Source of the DNA: Thelonectria olida
Taxonomy: Eukaryota; Ascomycota; Sordariomycetes; Hypocreales; Nectriaceae
Length of the DNA: 64,000 nt
NCBI GenBank assembly: GCA_020736575.1
Contig: JAGPYM010000032.1
Span: forward strand, 62,001 to 126,000
Direction: 5' to 3'
The notes under the pieces were generated by a model. That model was given only the letters and a program-made list of their open reading frames with translations, did not search any database and had not been told where the DNA came from. The translations under genes were made by a program, and so were the position numbers. Of the stretch, positions 11,002-23,510 are shown in pieces; position 1 is the stretch's first letter; the number at the start of each line of letters is the position of its first letter.

Positions 11002-14000
11002 ACTTCAGAATCATCATCAAACCAGGGCAACGCCTCCTGAACCGTCCTGTCGCTCAGTTTCTCCAGTCTCGCCTGCGCGGCAGTCATTTCTTCGGGGACC
11101 CTGTTGCCCACCAGGTCTCTCTCCCGCACCTTGGACACGAGCATGATGCCGTCCAGCGTCCGGCAACGCGACAGCTGCACGTACAGGCTGTACGGGTCGC
11201 ACTGAGAGGGGACGACGCGTCCGTCGACGTTTGTCGTCCGCGTCCCTCGCAGCTCCAGAGCTACGCGCTCGAGCGTCCCGCCCTGCACTTTGTAGTCTGT
11301 GCACGCAAAAGCCGCCGCGCACGGCAGACCCTTTCGGCTGACATCGTACTTTTGCCAAGACCGTTTCCGCTGGCATTGTATCTTAACGCTCATGGGCGCC
11401 AACAGGATCGTGCCCTGCGGCATCCCGACGAAGTGGAAGTCTCTTGTCGTTTCCGACTCCAGAATTATCCCCGCCGGCGGCCCGAAGTGGACCGTCATGT
11501 CGGCCGTGATCCGATGGCCCGGGTGCGCCTTGTCTAGAACGACCTCCACCGCCGTGTAACTGGCACCGTTGACCAGCTTCAGCCCCTGGTGAGTGTTGTG
11601 GTTCACGACGACGGGCATCCCCGGTACGAACATGAAGATGGCCGGCACCGGTATCGCACTGTCGTCGCCATGGTTCAGAATCATGATGGCTTCTTCCTCG
11701 GTCGGCACACCTTCCTTCCATCTGTGCCCGGATATGAAGATTCGCATCATCGACCGCTGCTGGACCTGGAACGCCAAGGTTGCCTCCATGTTCAGATTCC
11801 ACCGGTTCCTGTTCAACGGCGTCACCACGGTGATGCCTGTGTCCCATGGGATCCTTCTATCCTCCCGATAGCACCTCGAGTTGAGAAGGTCCAAGTCCGT
11901 GTGGTCCTGCACGCCCAGTCGGATTCGCTTCAGCAGCCTCTGCAAGTCCGGATCTCCGGCGGCGCGCACTTGCTGGTTCAGCATGACGACCGTCGTGAAC
12001 TTCTTCCACAGCGCGTGGGCCTTGTCGTGCTGGTGCCGTTGCTCGGCCTTGAACGAGTTGTCTACGTCCCACGAGACGGCCGTGCTGGGGAGGAGGATCG
12101 ACCGGTCTTGGACCGGGCGGAATTGGTGGAAGTCTCCACAGAAGAGGACGATGGGGATGCCTCCGAAATCCTGCTGCGATCCGCGCAGTCTGCAGAGCTG
12201 CTCGTTCACCGCGTGCAGAGTTCGTGCTTCGAGCATGCTCACCTCGTCGATGACAAGCACATCTTTCTCCTGCCAGTCCATTCGGGACTGGCCGTGGATG
12301 AACCGCTCCGCCTGTTTCGGCAGGCGCACCCCGTCGAGATCTTTGACCGTGTTCGCGCCCGCCCCTTGGTCTTTGGTGAACCCACAGGCGGAGTGGATCG
12401 TGATGCCGTTGATCCGCGCTGCTGCCGTCCCTGACGTCGCCGTGATCAAGAGCCGATCCAAAAGGTTCTTCTTGGCGAACAGCTCGACGAGTGCCTCGAT
12501 AACTCGTGATTTGCCCGTTCCACCCTCTCCACCGACGAACTGGCAGAGCTGACCGGTGTAGCCTCTGTCGTTCTGTCGCATCAGGTCGAGGTGGCGGCAT
12601 ATTATTAAGAAAGCGATAGACTGCATTTTGTTCAGGGTCAGCCATGTTACCACCTCCTTGCCCGCCGCGAAGAAGGAGGTTGATGGGCCAAACTGGACAC
12701 GCATTCCCGCGTCTGTGTCGCCTGCGGTCTCGTCGGAGTCGGCCGTCGTCATTGCGACGTCGTCCTCCCCGAAGCCGGTCATCACCCTCCGCAACGCAGC
12801 GCGGCGGTCGCTTTCCCAGACCCCGGGTGCGCTTTGTATGCCTTGGATCATTCTCTCCCTCTCCTTCGAGGCACTCATCTGCTGCGACTTGATAGCCTTG
12901 ACCTGTTCCTGCGGTGGTAGTGCGGTCCCGGTAAATACCCGCCCTGGCATGCTTATCCACCTTGCCCCTCGTTCGGGTATCACGGTGGCCTCGAGCTCGG
13001 CCGTCGAGCACAGCGCTGATTGTTGAAACCGACAGAGCCGCTGCATCATTGCCATGAGCTCCGGCGATTTGGCCGTCACCTGACTCGTGCCCACTGCACC
13101 TCGGACGACGTCGATCAGGCGCGTTGCGTCTCCGATGCTGTTGGACTGATACGTCGCTGCACATTTTGCGCCCGCCTCATCCGTCCCGCCCTCCTCCACA
13201 TGTGCGACCGTCGGATCACCATCTCCGGACGTGGCTGCCCATTGCTTGGCATCGCGTTTTGCGTCTTCCGCTGATCGTCGAAGCAGCTGCACGTTATCGA
13301 CGAGACATGATATTCTCGGAGTAAGCGCCTCTCGCGCCCGCTCCCATATGCTATTGATGTCGCCCGTTTCTTCGCACAAGAAGGTCTCCCATGGTACGAA
13401 TAGCGCAAGATGCTGCACGGCTGCCCTTCAGGGGATGAGTTAGCCTCTCCAATAATGCCTGCCGGCAGAGTAGTTGCCGTACATACCTCCGATGGCACGA
13501 CTCCTCGTCGTGGGCAAAGTCCTTGCTCAGGTAGCCGTCAAGGCAGACGGTAGCCTGCTCGCCCGGCCGCCTGAGCACCTGAACCCAGCGTCTTCCTGGC
13601 GCCCATCCATCCTTGAAAGGCACCTCCCCCCAAGCCGCACAACTATCGTCGTTGCTGTTGCGTTTGAGTCTGACGAGCGATATGTAGTCGTACAAGCAGA
13701 GGCCATGCAGGAGCTCTCCCCGATGCTGATACGCCTCGACGTGGGACATTCTCAGGCCTGCTTCTTCGACGACGACCGACTCATCCAGGGTATCATCTGT
13801 GGCCGCTGCGCCACTTGATTGTCGGAGATGCCGCCATCGTCGAAATACTTGCCAGTACAGCAGAGATGTGTTCAGGTACGCCCAGGCGCTGCTGTTGGTA
13901 AGCTCGGCCGGATATCCTAGTAGATGAGCGATGACCTCGACCTGCGATAGCGGTCGCTCCGTGAACACACGGTTCGCCACCCTCATCAAGAACTGTCGCG

Positions 14001-17000
14001 TCCTGTTTCCCTTGACGGCGTCATCGGTAGCACCGTCTCCACCGTCACCCGTTGAGATGGCCAAGAGCTCTGCCGCGGCGGCCACACGCTTCCACACCGG
14101 ATCATCCACTTTCGTCGCGTAATTCGTGACATAATAAATAAGGGCCATGGTCTTGCGCTGCGTCGCAATGAAGGAGATGTCGTGGTTGTGCCGGAGCCCC
14201 ACGGCCATGGCCTTGTTCCACCGATTCACCATGTTGTGCGTCCTGCGAATCTGCAGCACGCCGTCTGGCGTGAATGCAGTTTTGTCGACCAATCTCCATG
14301 GCGCCTTGAACCGACAGAGATCCCCTTTCCGCCCTCCTTTACCCAGGGAGTACTTGACACAGGTTGGGCTATGCGTGTGGATCTGTGTCGCGCCGGCACA
14401 GAAGTTTGCCTCCTCGTCGAATGAGGCCGAGAACTGTTCGGTGTTGTCCAGAAGGGAGGAAATGTCGGACGTCACCGATCGCTCCGCTTGCACGGCGCAG
14501 AACCCTTCCTGGTCGAGATCCTGCCTAGCATGTCAGCTTAGCCCCGGTTGTCCATCGGGAGAACACTTCAAGCAGTCAGCGACGCGCCTTGTGGGCATTA
14601 TTACCTCGGAGAAGACACTATCCACGTATCGAATGATTCGCTCACGATACGCCGCCTGATCCTCCCCGTGGACGTCGGCAAGCATCGAGCTCAGATGTGA
14701 GTTTCCGTGCAACCAGAGCAGCCCATGAACATGAAGCGCCCCTCGTTCGTTGGTCTCCACAGCGCCATAGTACTTGCTGATGCGCCCGAATACCGACTCT
14801 TCCCCGACTTTCACGTAATGATCGAAAAAGAGCTTCATCTCTCGGTGGAAGAATATGGCGGAGCTCATGGGATCTGAGATGGCCAGCCGTGTCCGTTTGT
14901 AGGCATTTCCAAGGCTTTCGAGAAACTCCTCGGCCTCGTCAGGGTCGCGTGTGCGGTATGCCGCCAGTCGCAGTTTCACGGGATTTGTAATGTCATTCGG
15001 GTTGAGAGTGAACCAGATGGCCGGCACGCCGTAGCCAACAATGAGCGACTGGATTTTCCGCCGCATATTGAGGCGGGCCTCTCTCGACATGGGCTGCCGG
15101 TGGCCGTACAGCGACAGGCTCCTGAGAAGCTCCTTTACACCACGGTCGGTCGTCTTGCCTGAGCTCTCCAGCTCGACCCTCGCCGCCGCTAACCTTTCTG
15201 CGGTCAGAGAGCGCACAATGCGCTCTACCTTGCGGAAATTCTTCCTCGTCACGCTCAGCATGCTGACGCGACGGTTCCTCGACCGCACACCCATGTTGAA
15301 GACAAGAAATGCAAAGACGTGGTGCAACGCAAATCGGCCACCATGGCGCCGGAGCACAATGTCGACCCACGTCTGAAGATTCAAGTTTCGAGAGCCTACG
15401 AGGCCTCGCACAGCCGCCTCTGCCTCAACAGTCCCATCTCGCAAGTCGGTCGCCTTTCCCGCTTCGAGGATGGCCTCTTCAACCAATCTTGGTCCTCCGA
15501 CGCCAAACGGGAACAAGGTCGGGAACGTCTTCGCAAAGAACGAGACATCAAACGAGTCGGCGAATTCGTCCCCGCGAGAAACATGAATGTACGGCTCAGA
15601 GTCGTCAGCATGCCCCCGCCGCCTTTCAGCCGAGGATCCAACCCATGTTCTCGGGCCAATATGGCCAGTCCCAGCACCTTCACCGACGGCGTCGCAAGCA
15701 AACCTCAATTTCTCGACGTCCGCTACGTCCGGCGGTCCGTCCAGCGGAAACATTCCAGAAGAGGTGACCTCATTGATCGGTATCTTGACCTGGTCAGCCT
15801 CCGCTCCGCCTTCACATTGAGACGTGTTTGCCTCGTCCGTCGCTGGTCCTCCGGTCTTGCATGCTGGCGCGTCTTCTCCTTGGTTGAGCAGAGAGAAGAT
15901 TTCCTCGATATCCACCGAACCCTCGTCGTCCATGGCGCGCTCCGTGGGCGGCACCACTTGCGCCGTTCGTGTCTTTTCCCACGCTGACGGCTCGTTCCGC
16001 TCCATGCGATCGTACACCAACGACGGCACCCCATGCGGCGGCGGGGCTCCCCAACTCTCCATCTCCGCCGCGTCGATCTCAATCTCAGCATAGTGTGGAT
16101 TGTTCTTCTTCAGCCAGACAATGGCCCTCTCAACGACTCGCCGCCTCACCGATAGGAGGCTTGAAAGATCGCTCGGTCCCGGCTTCTCCGCGCCCTGCCA
16201 CGAGACGTGGATCTCGTCCATGACTTGCAAAAGCGGATGGGGTAGCACTTTGGTGGCCAGCTCCTGCACGTTGTTTGGAAACACCGTGATGTGGCCTTTG
16301 ACATGCCTCGGATACCTCAGACTCTGCCTCTGGCCACACGGAATGCTGTACCTTGTGACAAATCCATAACACGAATTCAGCGCGATGAGCTTCTCCTCGA
16401 CCAGTGTGAGGCCCTTGAGCTCGTCGGGAAACATGTGCTCACAGCCAAGGCGGCCGTGAAGTTGGGCCGCTGGCGACAGGCCACCCCGCCTCAGGCAACG
16501 CATACACTCCGCACAACCTACGATAGATTCTCCCACGGGAAAGTAACTTCGACATGAAAATGGCGAGCCGTCTCTCTTTTCCACGCGGCTCGACATCCAT
16601 CGGTCCCACGTCACCTCTGTCAACTCTTTCTTCGTGCGCTTACGGTAGCACAGCATGCAGGTCCGTATTGGCAAGGTGCTCGCATCGTGGAACGCCTTGT
16701 AAAAATCTCGCACGGTCGTGACCTTTCTATCATGCGGTACTGGCGTACACCACGCCTGCTCGTTGGACAGGCCCTCCTTGACGGCAAAGTCCTCCTCTAA
16801 GAAGCGCAACACGCTCGCCAAGTCTTCGGCCTGCAACTCCCTTCTCCTCTGCCTTCGGTTTCCAACTCGAATTTGTTGCCTCCGACGCTCGTCTCCGCTG
16901 GTACTGCGATTTCTCTTTCCCTGCCGCCGAGGCTGCCTTGGATCCATGGCCTCGTCTCTCCCTGGCTGATCTGTTTCTTCACAAGGTGTTTGATGTGGTA

Positions 17001-18297
17001 GCCTTGGCAACGATCGCCCGACTAAGTGCGCATCTCCCGCCGCGCCATCCGTCTCTTTGGGCAGGAGAGGCCGCGTGGCACGCCGGCGAACATCTTCAAT
17101 CCGAAGCCTTAACTTGCTCACTGGTCTTCCCCCCCGGCACACTCTTTTGGCAGCCGCTGCCATACCGTCCTCCTCTTCATCTCCTCGCCGACTCTCCTTG
17201 GGCAAAACGGGTCGATGAAACAGCACGGGCTCAGCAACCGCCGCCCCCGGTGCACCACCCACTACCCTTGGCAGCAGAGTCTTTCCGCCCAGCGCAGCGT
17301 GTGCCAGCTCTGCGGTGGCATCATCCACATCCATTCCTACGCCACTATCTCGCGCCTGGGCCAGCACTGGATGTTGCGCCGAACCTCGTGCATTGGAGCC
17401 ACCGCTAGTCTCTGGTCTTGCTTTCGGCGGCCGCCGACCCCCTCGCCGACATCCTTTGGGCAAACCCCGTGCAATTGCTGCTGCTAGCTCGCTTCGTCTA
17501 ATGTCTTCAGACACTGATTGCTCGAGCTGGGTAATCCGAACCGTGGGTGCCTCATTCCGGCGAACAAGCGGGGGATCGCCAACCGCGGCCGTGCCGCGCC
17601 GCTCATCATCTCCATCCCGCCTCTCCTTGGGCAAAAAGTGTCGATTAAAGAGCGGAAGATCAGAATCCGCGGCCTCCGGCACGCCACGTTCTCTGGCTAA
17701 CAAAGGCCTTTGAAGCTGAGTCGGTGGCGGATGTCGCGCGAAACCTCCACTGTTGGCCGTATCATGGGACTTCCGCGCTCTGTTAGACCGCAAACCGCCT
17801 CGCAGAGGTCTTCTGGGCAACGACCTTGTGATTGCTTCCGCATGCTGCCTCCATTCGGTATTTTCAACTTCAGACTCCTTGGGCAGAATCTGTCGGAACG
17901 TTGATGCTGCATTCGCCAGTGAATCGTATCTTGATGAACGTCCCAGCCTCTTACCCCGTGCCCTGGGATCCTTTTCCACAGCTGCTACCACATCTACGCC
18001 GACTCCTGTCCTCGCATCTTCCTGCTCTCTCTCCGATACGTTTACATCATTACCCTCTTGTCCGTTCCCAGCTGACGACGAGCAGGCTCCAATGTGAGCA
18101 ACCGCCTCATATAGCTTCGCCGCTGGACCATCCATCCTGCTGCTGCCTTCTCGACATCGATGACTGATCATGACTCCAGGCGGACGGTAGATCACAAGGC
18201 TTTCGCGCCGGACTCTCTTTCGTTGCACGATTTCGCTTCTGGATGATGATGACGCTATACTTTCTGCGCCATACCTAGCCTCGAATCTAGCCCTCAT
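10983..18297 (-). CDS. Helitron Rep-helicase (RepHel), copy A
   Basis: Predicted three-exon gene of 2389 residues: 18297-14605, 14520-13487, 13425-10983. Both introns keep phase and recur at the same places in copy C. The order is: a disordered N-terminus with repeated PKE-type motifs; a Cys-rich DUF6570-like region (CMLCYRK, then CAECMRCL); a Helitron-like N-terminal domain (FPTLFPFGVGG, WFTLNPNDITNP); the Rep HUH pair as ALHVHGLLWLHG near residue 1188; the two-tyrosine motif YYVTNYATK near 1362; and a Pif1/RecD-type SF1 helicase with Walker A GGEGGTGKS near 1865 and the Walker B region VLVIDEVSML. The product should nick, transfer and unwind single-stranded DNA for rolling-circle transposition. 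No interruption is seen in the joined frame. The C-terminus runs into the 19 bp array and ends differently from copy C. Large plus-strand frames across it are antisense shadows. Confidence 0.9.
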
Positions 18298-18933
18298 TCC
18301 TTCTATACCAGCCTAATCGACACCAAGTTACTCAACACCAAAGCATCCTCTCCGACTTTATCATCTCCTTTCCTCATATTTACTGTATTTCCCCCGGCAG
18401 TTGCATTCCTTACCCCGCTCCTCTAGCATCATAGACCTCTCTCCTTCCGACCATGCAGCTTTTCTAAATCCGTCCAACGTTGAGACTCCTGATGCAACCG
18501 TTCCCACACTCAACTATCTAGCCCATAATTCCTAAAACAAATAAGTAGGGGTAACCCTGCTCAGCCCACACCTGTAAACTCGTATTCTCTCAATTCTCTC
18601 GTAACCAATTTCCTCTTACTGGTGGCAGCACCTGACCGACGCTTTGTGAGCTCATCCCAACATCACAATGCATGAACTCTCGCTGCATCCCTCTCCCTGT
18701 GGCTGCACCTCTGCAACTGGTCTCCCGAAGTCATGATGTTACGGGAGGGCAACTACCTTAGCACACGCCTGCCTAACTTTCTGCTTAAAAGCACCAGCAG
18801 CTGAAGGACAACTCCCTCATTTCCCCTATATTTAAGTCCGCCCCGACCCGCGCCGCGCCCTTCGTACAATAGGTTCTCCTACAGGCAAACACACTATACA
18901 CACAACAGATCCATCACACTACCAGTCTACAAG
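18298..18933. promoter_or_regulatory. Shared divergent promoter region, element A
   Basis: The 636 bp between the divergent Rep-helicase and accessory gene contain T- and C-rich tracts, CAACATCACA and CTATATTTAAGTCCG (a TATA-like element near 18828) before the accessory start. The same region is conserved in element C (33471-34136). No transcription start can be read directly. Confidence 0.45.
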
Positions 18934-20401
18934 ATGTCTGCTTCCGTTTTCATTTCCACAAGCAGTGGCCCACTGCATCCTCGCAAACCTCTCGAAACCC
19001 AAAAGAACACTGGCGGTGATATGTCCATGGTCTTCTTCGTCCAACCCGACTGTCCATCGAGATTTGCCTATCCCGACAAGCATCGCATCAAAGGCCTCAA
19101 CGCAGAGGCCATCGCCAGAGTCTACTTACCCCTGCCGTCATGGATAATGGCCACAGAGTACATAACCCTTCGTGCCGACCCTGATAACTCGTCCACTTGC
19201 ATCTTCTTCAGTCTTAGTTTATCCATCTACAACCAACAAATCGACCCATCCGACTGGGCAGATGGGTGGTTCCTCATGAACGGCCGCGTTCATCCTTATG
19301 CTTTGACTTGGGAAATCGAACAAGACGATGGCTCTGAGTCTGAACAGAATGGCTTTATGGAATATACCATTCCGGCTCTAATCGTCCGCGACCAAAGCTA
19401 CCAGCCGTACGTGCATTCCGCCCACGCCCTACTACAACCCCATCTAACCTATATTTGAGGATAACACCACGGAACTTCTCCACAATGAATTGTTTTCCTC
19501 TCATATCTCCCGTCGTCAGCTTCACCGGCCCAATTGTCGGCTGCGGTCGCACCCTGCTGCAGCAAGAATCCATCCACACCCTAGGAGATATCCAGCTCAA
19601 ATGCTGCGGCTTCGTCCAGTTATCCACCTTCATCGCCCCAGGAACTTCGGATAAACCGCCGTGCAAGGGTTTTCATCCATTCCAAGTCTTCATCATATTT
19701 CCAATTCATGCGAATCCCTGGGCATCCCTATGCAAGAAGATGACCGACAGGCAAGACACCCAGTTCCAGCCGAAAACTATGTTCACCTGCACAGGAAAGG
19801 TTGCTGGCTTACTTGACCACCACATGATGGTTCACCCGCCAGATCTAGAGCGGGACTACGTCTTCATCGTCGTACCAGACGCATGGACTTTCCTTGACAG
19901 AGCAATGGCCGCATCGGCCCCTCAGTACCATCGCTAAGTACGCCGTCAAAGCGCCCTTCTTCTAGCCTCCTTCCCTTCAACGAAGCTAAGGCCATGTTCA
20001 CATCGCCACCGAAACGGACACCACATCAACCTACTGCCCGCCCAGCTGCTCCCCCCTGTACTTCAGGCCAGTCGAGTACGCCACCGACAAGGCTAGAAGA
20101 CCTTGACATTGACCACACCCCTACGAAGAAACCACGTCTATCACAGGCTTCCCCGAGCAGCATACAACTCTCGGAGACCAATGACTCCCTCAAATCGCGC
20201 ACTGCCTCGGCTGTTTCGCAGGACGATCTTGATGGGCTGCAAGCGAACACCAGGACAACCACCCCTTCCATCCGACCATCACCACCGACAGCTCGTCTAG
20301 ATGCGTCCACACTCGGTTCAATCACCGCTTTGCCATTGGATTCCTCAAACCGACCGCACCGCACCCGTCACCCTCCTAAAAAATTTCAAGAAGTTGACTA
20401 A
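18934..20401 (+). pseudogene. Helitron-associated accessory gene, copy A (frameshifted 3' part)
   Basis: Exon 1 is 18934-19406. The intron is 19407-19519 (donor GTACGT, acceptor GTCAG). Exon 2 starts at 19520. Compared with copy C, one base is missing around 19922-19926, which brings TAA at 19935-19937 and removes the last ~155 codons from the frame. The lost part is still readable in the next frame to the stop at 20399-20401, including HTPTKKPRL and RPHRTRHPPKK. The conserved core contains MVFFVQPDCPSRFAYPDKHR, WADGWFLMNGRVHPYALTWE, FTCTGKVAGLLDHHMM and DYVFIVVP. I do not recognise a named family. A truncated product of about 297 residues could still be made, so loss of function is likely but not certain. 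Confidence 0.7.
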
Positions 20402-20772
20402 GAACCTATTCGAAGGAATGTCCTTATAAAACAGAATGTCCATCCCTCTTAAAATATGATAAATTGACATTAAATCTCTGTTTCCCACTGGCCAACCGTG
20501 ACCCTCGCTTTCTCGAAAGGACACACATACCTTTTCCACTGCTTTACCCGTCCTTGAGAATACAACCCTTCTTATGAGCCTTCCAGTCAGCCTTCTGGTG
20601 CTCTTTCCCACAGTATCCCACCACTTTACATCGACCACATCTCTTGATCCTCGCCACAGTAGAACTCAAAGCGAACCGAGAGGCTGGCCATAGTTTAATA
20701 AAGATTCTGGGAACGCAATGTGTGTCTTCTTTTGAAGGATGGCCTCGAATGATTCTTGGTTGTTTTATGATA

Positions 20773-22998
20773 CCATCCAGGACCACCTAATGGATAACCC
20801 CACCTACTGGATAACCAAAATTTCGCTCCTCCCATACAAAATCCAAATTTTCAATTGCACCGTATTCGGCCAGGAATGAAGGTACTTGCAAACTAAGACC
20901 TGTACTATATTGCTTTTTTCGTAGAATTTTCATATCGGCTTAAATTTTCCCCGTCCCGCCTCGTGGCCTGGTTCTCTAGCCCTTTGAACCTTTTTGCATT
21001 TCACCTCATGTACCCTCGGCGACTCCATCCACTTAAGCCGAGTTTTCACCTACTTTACTCGACGGAACTCCCTCCGCAATGGTTCGTCGTAATTATACCG
21101 AAGATGACGTAGCTGAGGCTATATTAGATACCACTGATAGAGGCCTCTCACAGAATGAGGCGGCTCAGAAACGTGGAGTGCCTCAGTCGACCCTTTCTGG
21201 ACGACTTTCCGGTCAAGCGAGCAGGAATGAACGTATCCAGGCCCATCAGCGTATTTCCAAGAGCCAGGAGGAGACCCTCATTCGTTGGGTGTTGCGACAA
21301 GAGTCTCTGGGCTATGCTCTCTCGCACAGCCAACTCCGTGCCTGTGTCGAGGCCATCCTCAAACAACAAGGCGATAACAAGCCTCTGGGCAAGCACTGGA
21401 CCACCAGGTTCGTCAAGCGTCACCTACAACTATCTACCAAGCTTGGGAAACGCCAGGAAGCCGCTAGGTTTGACGGATTTACTCCGAAGGCGGTCAATTG
21501 GTACTTCGATATTCGGGAGACGGAATACGGCTGGATCAAGCCTGAGAACACGGTTAACGTGGACGAGGGCGGCATAATGGCGGGTTTCGGTAAGCCTTCT
21601 ACAAGTACTCTATGGGTTTCCATAGGTCATAACTAATTGGTTGTCCATGAGGCTTGGACAGCCTTGTAATCGGGAGCTCTGACCCGAAGAAGAAGGCAAT
21701 GTTGAAAGGCGTCCAGTCGCGCACTTGGACCTCGTTTATTGAGGCTGTCACCGCAACTGGTCGCGCTTTAAAACCGGGCATTATCTTTAAGGGAAAAGAG
21801 CTACAGAGGCAGTGGTTTCTTAACGAATTCGAATTGATAGCGGACTGGCACTATATCACATCACCGAACGGCTGGACCGACAACCACATAGCTCTCGAGT
21901 GGTTGAAAGACGTCTATCTACCTCAAACAGAGCCTCGTGATGCATCAGATGCGAGACTCATTATCCTTGACGGTCACGGAAGCCATGCACAGGTGAGTCT
22001 TTTGGGGTTTTCACCGCAAAGTCTCCCGCTATAAGATCGCTAACGAGCATCCAGGATGAGTGGATGGCTACGTGCTTTCTGAACAACGTTTACTGCTGTT
22101 ACCTACCAGCACATTGTTCCCATGGTTTACAACCGCTAGACAATGGAATTTTTAATGTCATCAAAGGTGCGTATCGGAAAGAACTCCAAAAGCTGGCTAG
22201 TTTGACCGATTCTGCGCCGGTTGACAAAGTCAACTTTATTCGGGCATACGCGAAAGCCAGAGAGGCAGGCATGAGGAAGGAGATTATCTTATCCGGCTGG
22301 AGATTTACTGGAAATTGGCCTATAAATCGTCACAAGGCTCTAACACATCCTGAAATTCAACCGGACAAAGAAAACGTGGTGGAACGGTTCAAGACGCCGA
22401 GCCCTCCTCAGTTGCACTCAGATGATACGCCGAAAACGAGCCGCCAGGTGAGAGATTTGGCCAAACACCGAAGTCGTCCGACCAGGCGGAAGTACAGTAA
22501 GATCGCAAAGGGGTTGGAGGCTTTAGAGATGAAGGTGGCCGTTCAGAATGCGCGGATTACTGGCCTCGAGGAGCAGATGGCCCAGCTGCGGCGAGGGAAG
22601 AAAAGAAAGGCGGTACCGAACCCGAACCGACGATTCATGGCTCTGGCGGAGGCTCTAGCGGCTGGAGAAGCTTTTCTTGACTCAAAGGAGGCAGAAATAG
22701 AGGTGGATGTGGACGAGGAGGTCGAGTCGGTGATTGAGGTGGGTGTCAGGTCAGAGGACGAAGGTGACGACTTTAGGGTCGTAACAAAGCACTGCCAGCG
22801 CACACGGAGCGGTCGGGAGGTCAAAAAACCACGCAGAGAGTAAAAATTGATCAATTTTCTAGAGTTTCTCTCCAAAGCTTCGCTTTTTAATTGACGACCT
22901 GGTGTTTTGTGCACGCGTCAAAATTTGGATTTTGTGTGGGCGGAGCGAAATTTTGGTTATCCATTAGGTGGGGTTATCCATTAGGTGGTCCTGGATGG
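20773..22998 (+). mobile_element. Pogo/Fot-type Tc1-mariner DNA transposon, intact
   Basis: A 2226 bp element flanked by TA (20771-20772 and 22999-23000). The terminal inverted repeats start CCATCCAGGACCACCTAATG and continue for roughly 70 bp with few mismatches. Inside each end the GGATAACC motif is repeated. It encodes one transposase with two introns and no visible interruption. It sits in the MYND-gene exon. Confidence 0.95.
21079..22843 (+). CDS. Pogo/Fot-type DDE transposase
   Basis: Three exons, 21079-21589, 21652-21992 and 22055-22843, giving 546 residues in phase (donors GTAAGC and GTGAGT). The N-terminus is a pipsqueak-like helix-turn-helix (DVAEAILDTTDRGLSQNEAA), followed by a CENP-B-type second DNA-binding region ending in KHWTTRFVKRH. 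The DDE catalytic core shows NVDEGGIMAGF, then IILDGHGSH, then HGLQPLDNGIFN, supplying the three acidic residues. The tail is basic (RRGKKRKAV) and then acidic. The enzyme excises and inserts the element at TA. The second intron falls directly after the second catalytic block. All key residues are present, so it may be functional. Confidence 0.92.
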
Positions 22999-23510
22999 TA
23001 AGTTCTTTTAAGGTTTCATCACGCTTGTCTCAGAAGCCCCTCATTTTCTCCACATTTCACTCTGGTTGCTGTTTGTTGCGACGCTGCATGGATAGCATGT
23101 CAAATGCCACCAGGATACCCTGGACACATTCACCAACATGTAAGCCACCAAAGACGCCCCCATACAACCTCGTGAGTAACGCTTGTGAAAGTCTCATCAT
23201 GATGAAAGTCTCATCATTAGCAGGCTCCCGACCATCAATGCGCCTTGAGGAACGAAGAGACGAAAGGTCTTCTGCCCCACCCGCAATATTTAAGGCGGCT
23301 GCTTGTCCCGCTTCTTATTGGTCAAAAACATGCCGTTTTCCCGTTGGTTGCCTGTGCCCTTTCCTCGTGTCAGCGTGACTTCTTGTGCTTTACCCCTTCA
23401 CCCTTCTTCACTTCCTGTTTCCGGTGCCGAGGTTCGCACCGTTCTCTGACCTCCCTCTCCAAGTCCTGCCCTAAAGGCCTTAGACTTCCTAGCCGCTTCC
23501 TGGTGCCCGA

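Larger units (their letters stand above)
10579..20401 (-). mobile_element. Helitron A (autonomous-type, right terminus not found)
   Basis: The left terminus starts GCCTTGAGGAACGAAG at 10579; the same start occurs at 23242 and 26683. It contains a Rep-helicase gene on the minus strand (18297-10983) and a divergent accessory gene on the plus strand (18934 onward), in the same arrangement as element C. The matching right end (inverted CTTCGTTCCTCAAGG plus hairpin) is not found before the next left terminus at 23242. Sequence similarity to C stops at about 20401, where a MYND-finger gene begins. Either A lost its right end or it continues through the disturbed region. The right coordinate given is the last position with clear similarity to C. 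Confidence 0.75.
20544..23241 (-). pseudogene. MYND-finger protein gene, split by a pogo element
   Basis: On the minus strand, the final exon ends with a MYND zinc finger (CGRCKVVGYCGKEHQKADW then HKKGC) and a stop at 20544. The exon is interrupted at the TA of 20771-20772 by a 2.2 kb transposon; the frame resumes at 23001. An intron (donor near 23053, acceptor just beyond the insertion) leads to an upstream exon containing ALLTRLYGGVFGGLHVGECV. That exon ends exactly where the left terminus of Helitron B begins (23242). Another minus-strand coding-like block lies inside B (23957-23511) and may be the 5' part of the same gene or a captured fragment. MYND fingers bind proline-rich partners; the role here is unknown. 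The gene cannot be expressed intact. Confidence 0.7.

Noticed and set aside
11589..12552. Large plus-strand frames over the Rep-helicase (also 15319-15987, 27741-28412, 50418-51299)
   Set aside because: They are antisense shadows of G+C-rich coding sequence, lack recognisable domains, and the minus-strand proteins carry clear motifs.
19994..20401. Independent gene downstream of the copy A accessory gene
   Set aside because: It aligns with the C-terminal third of the intact copy C protein, so it is the frameshifted remainder of the same gene.
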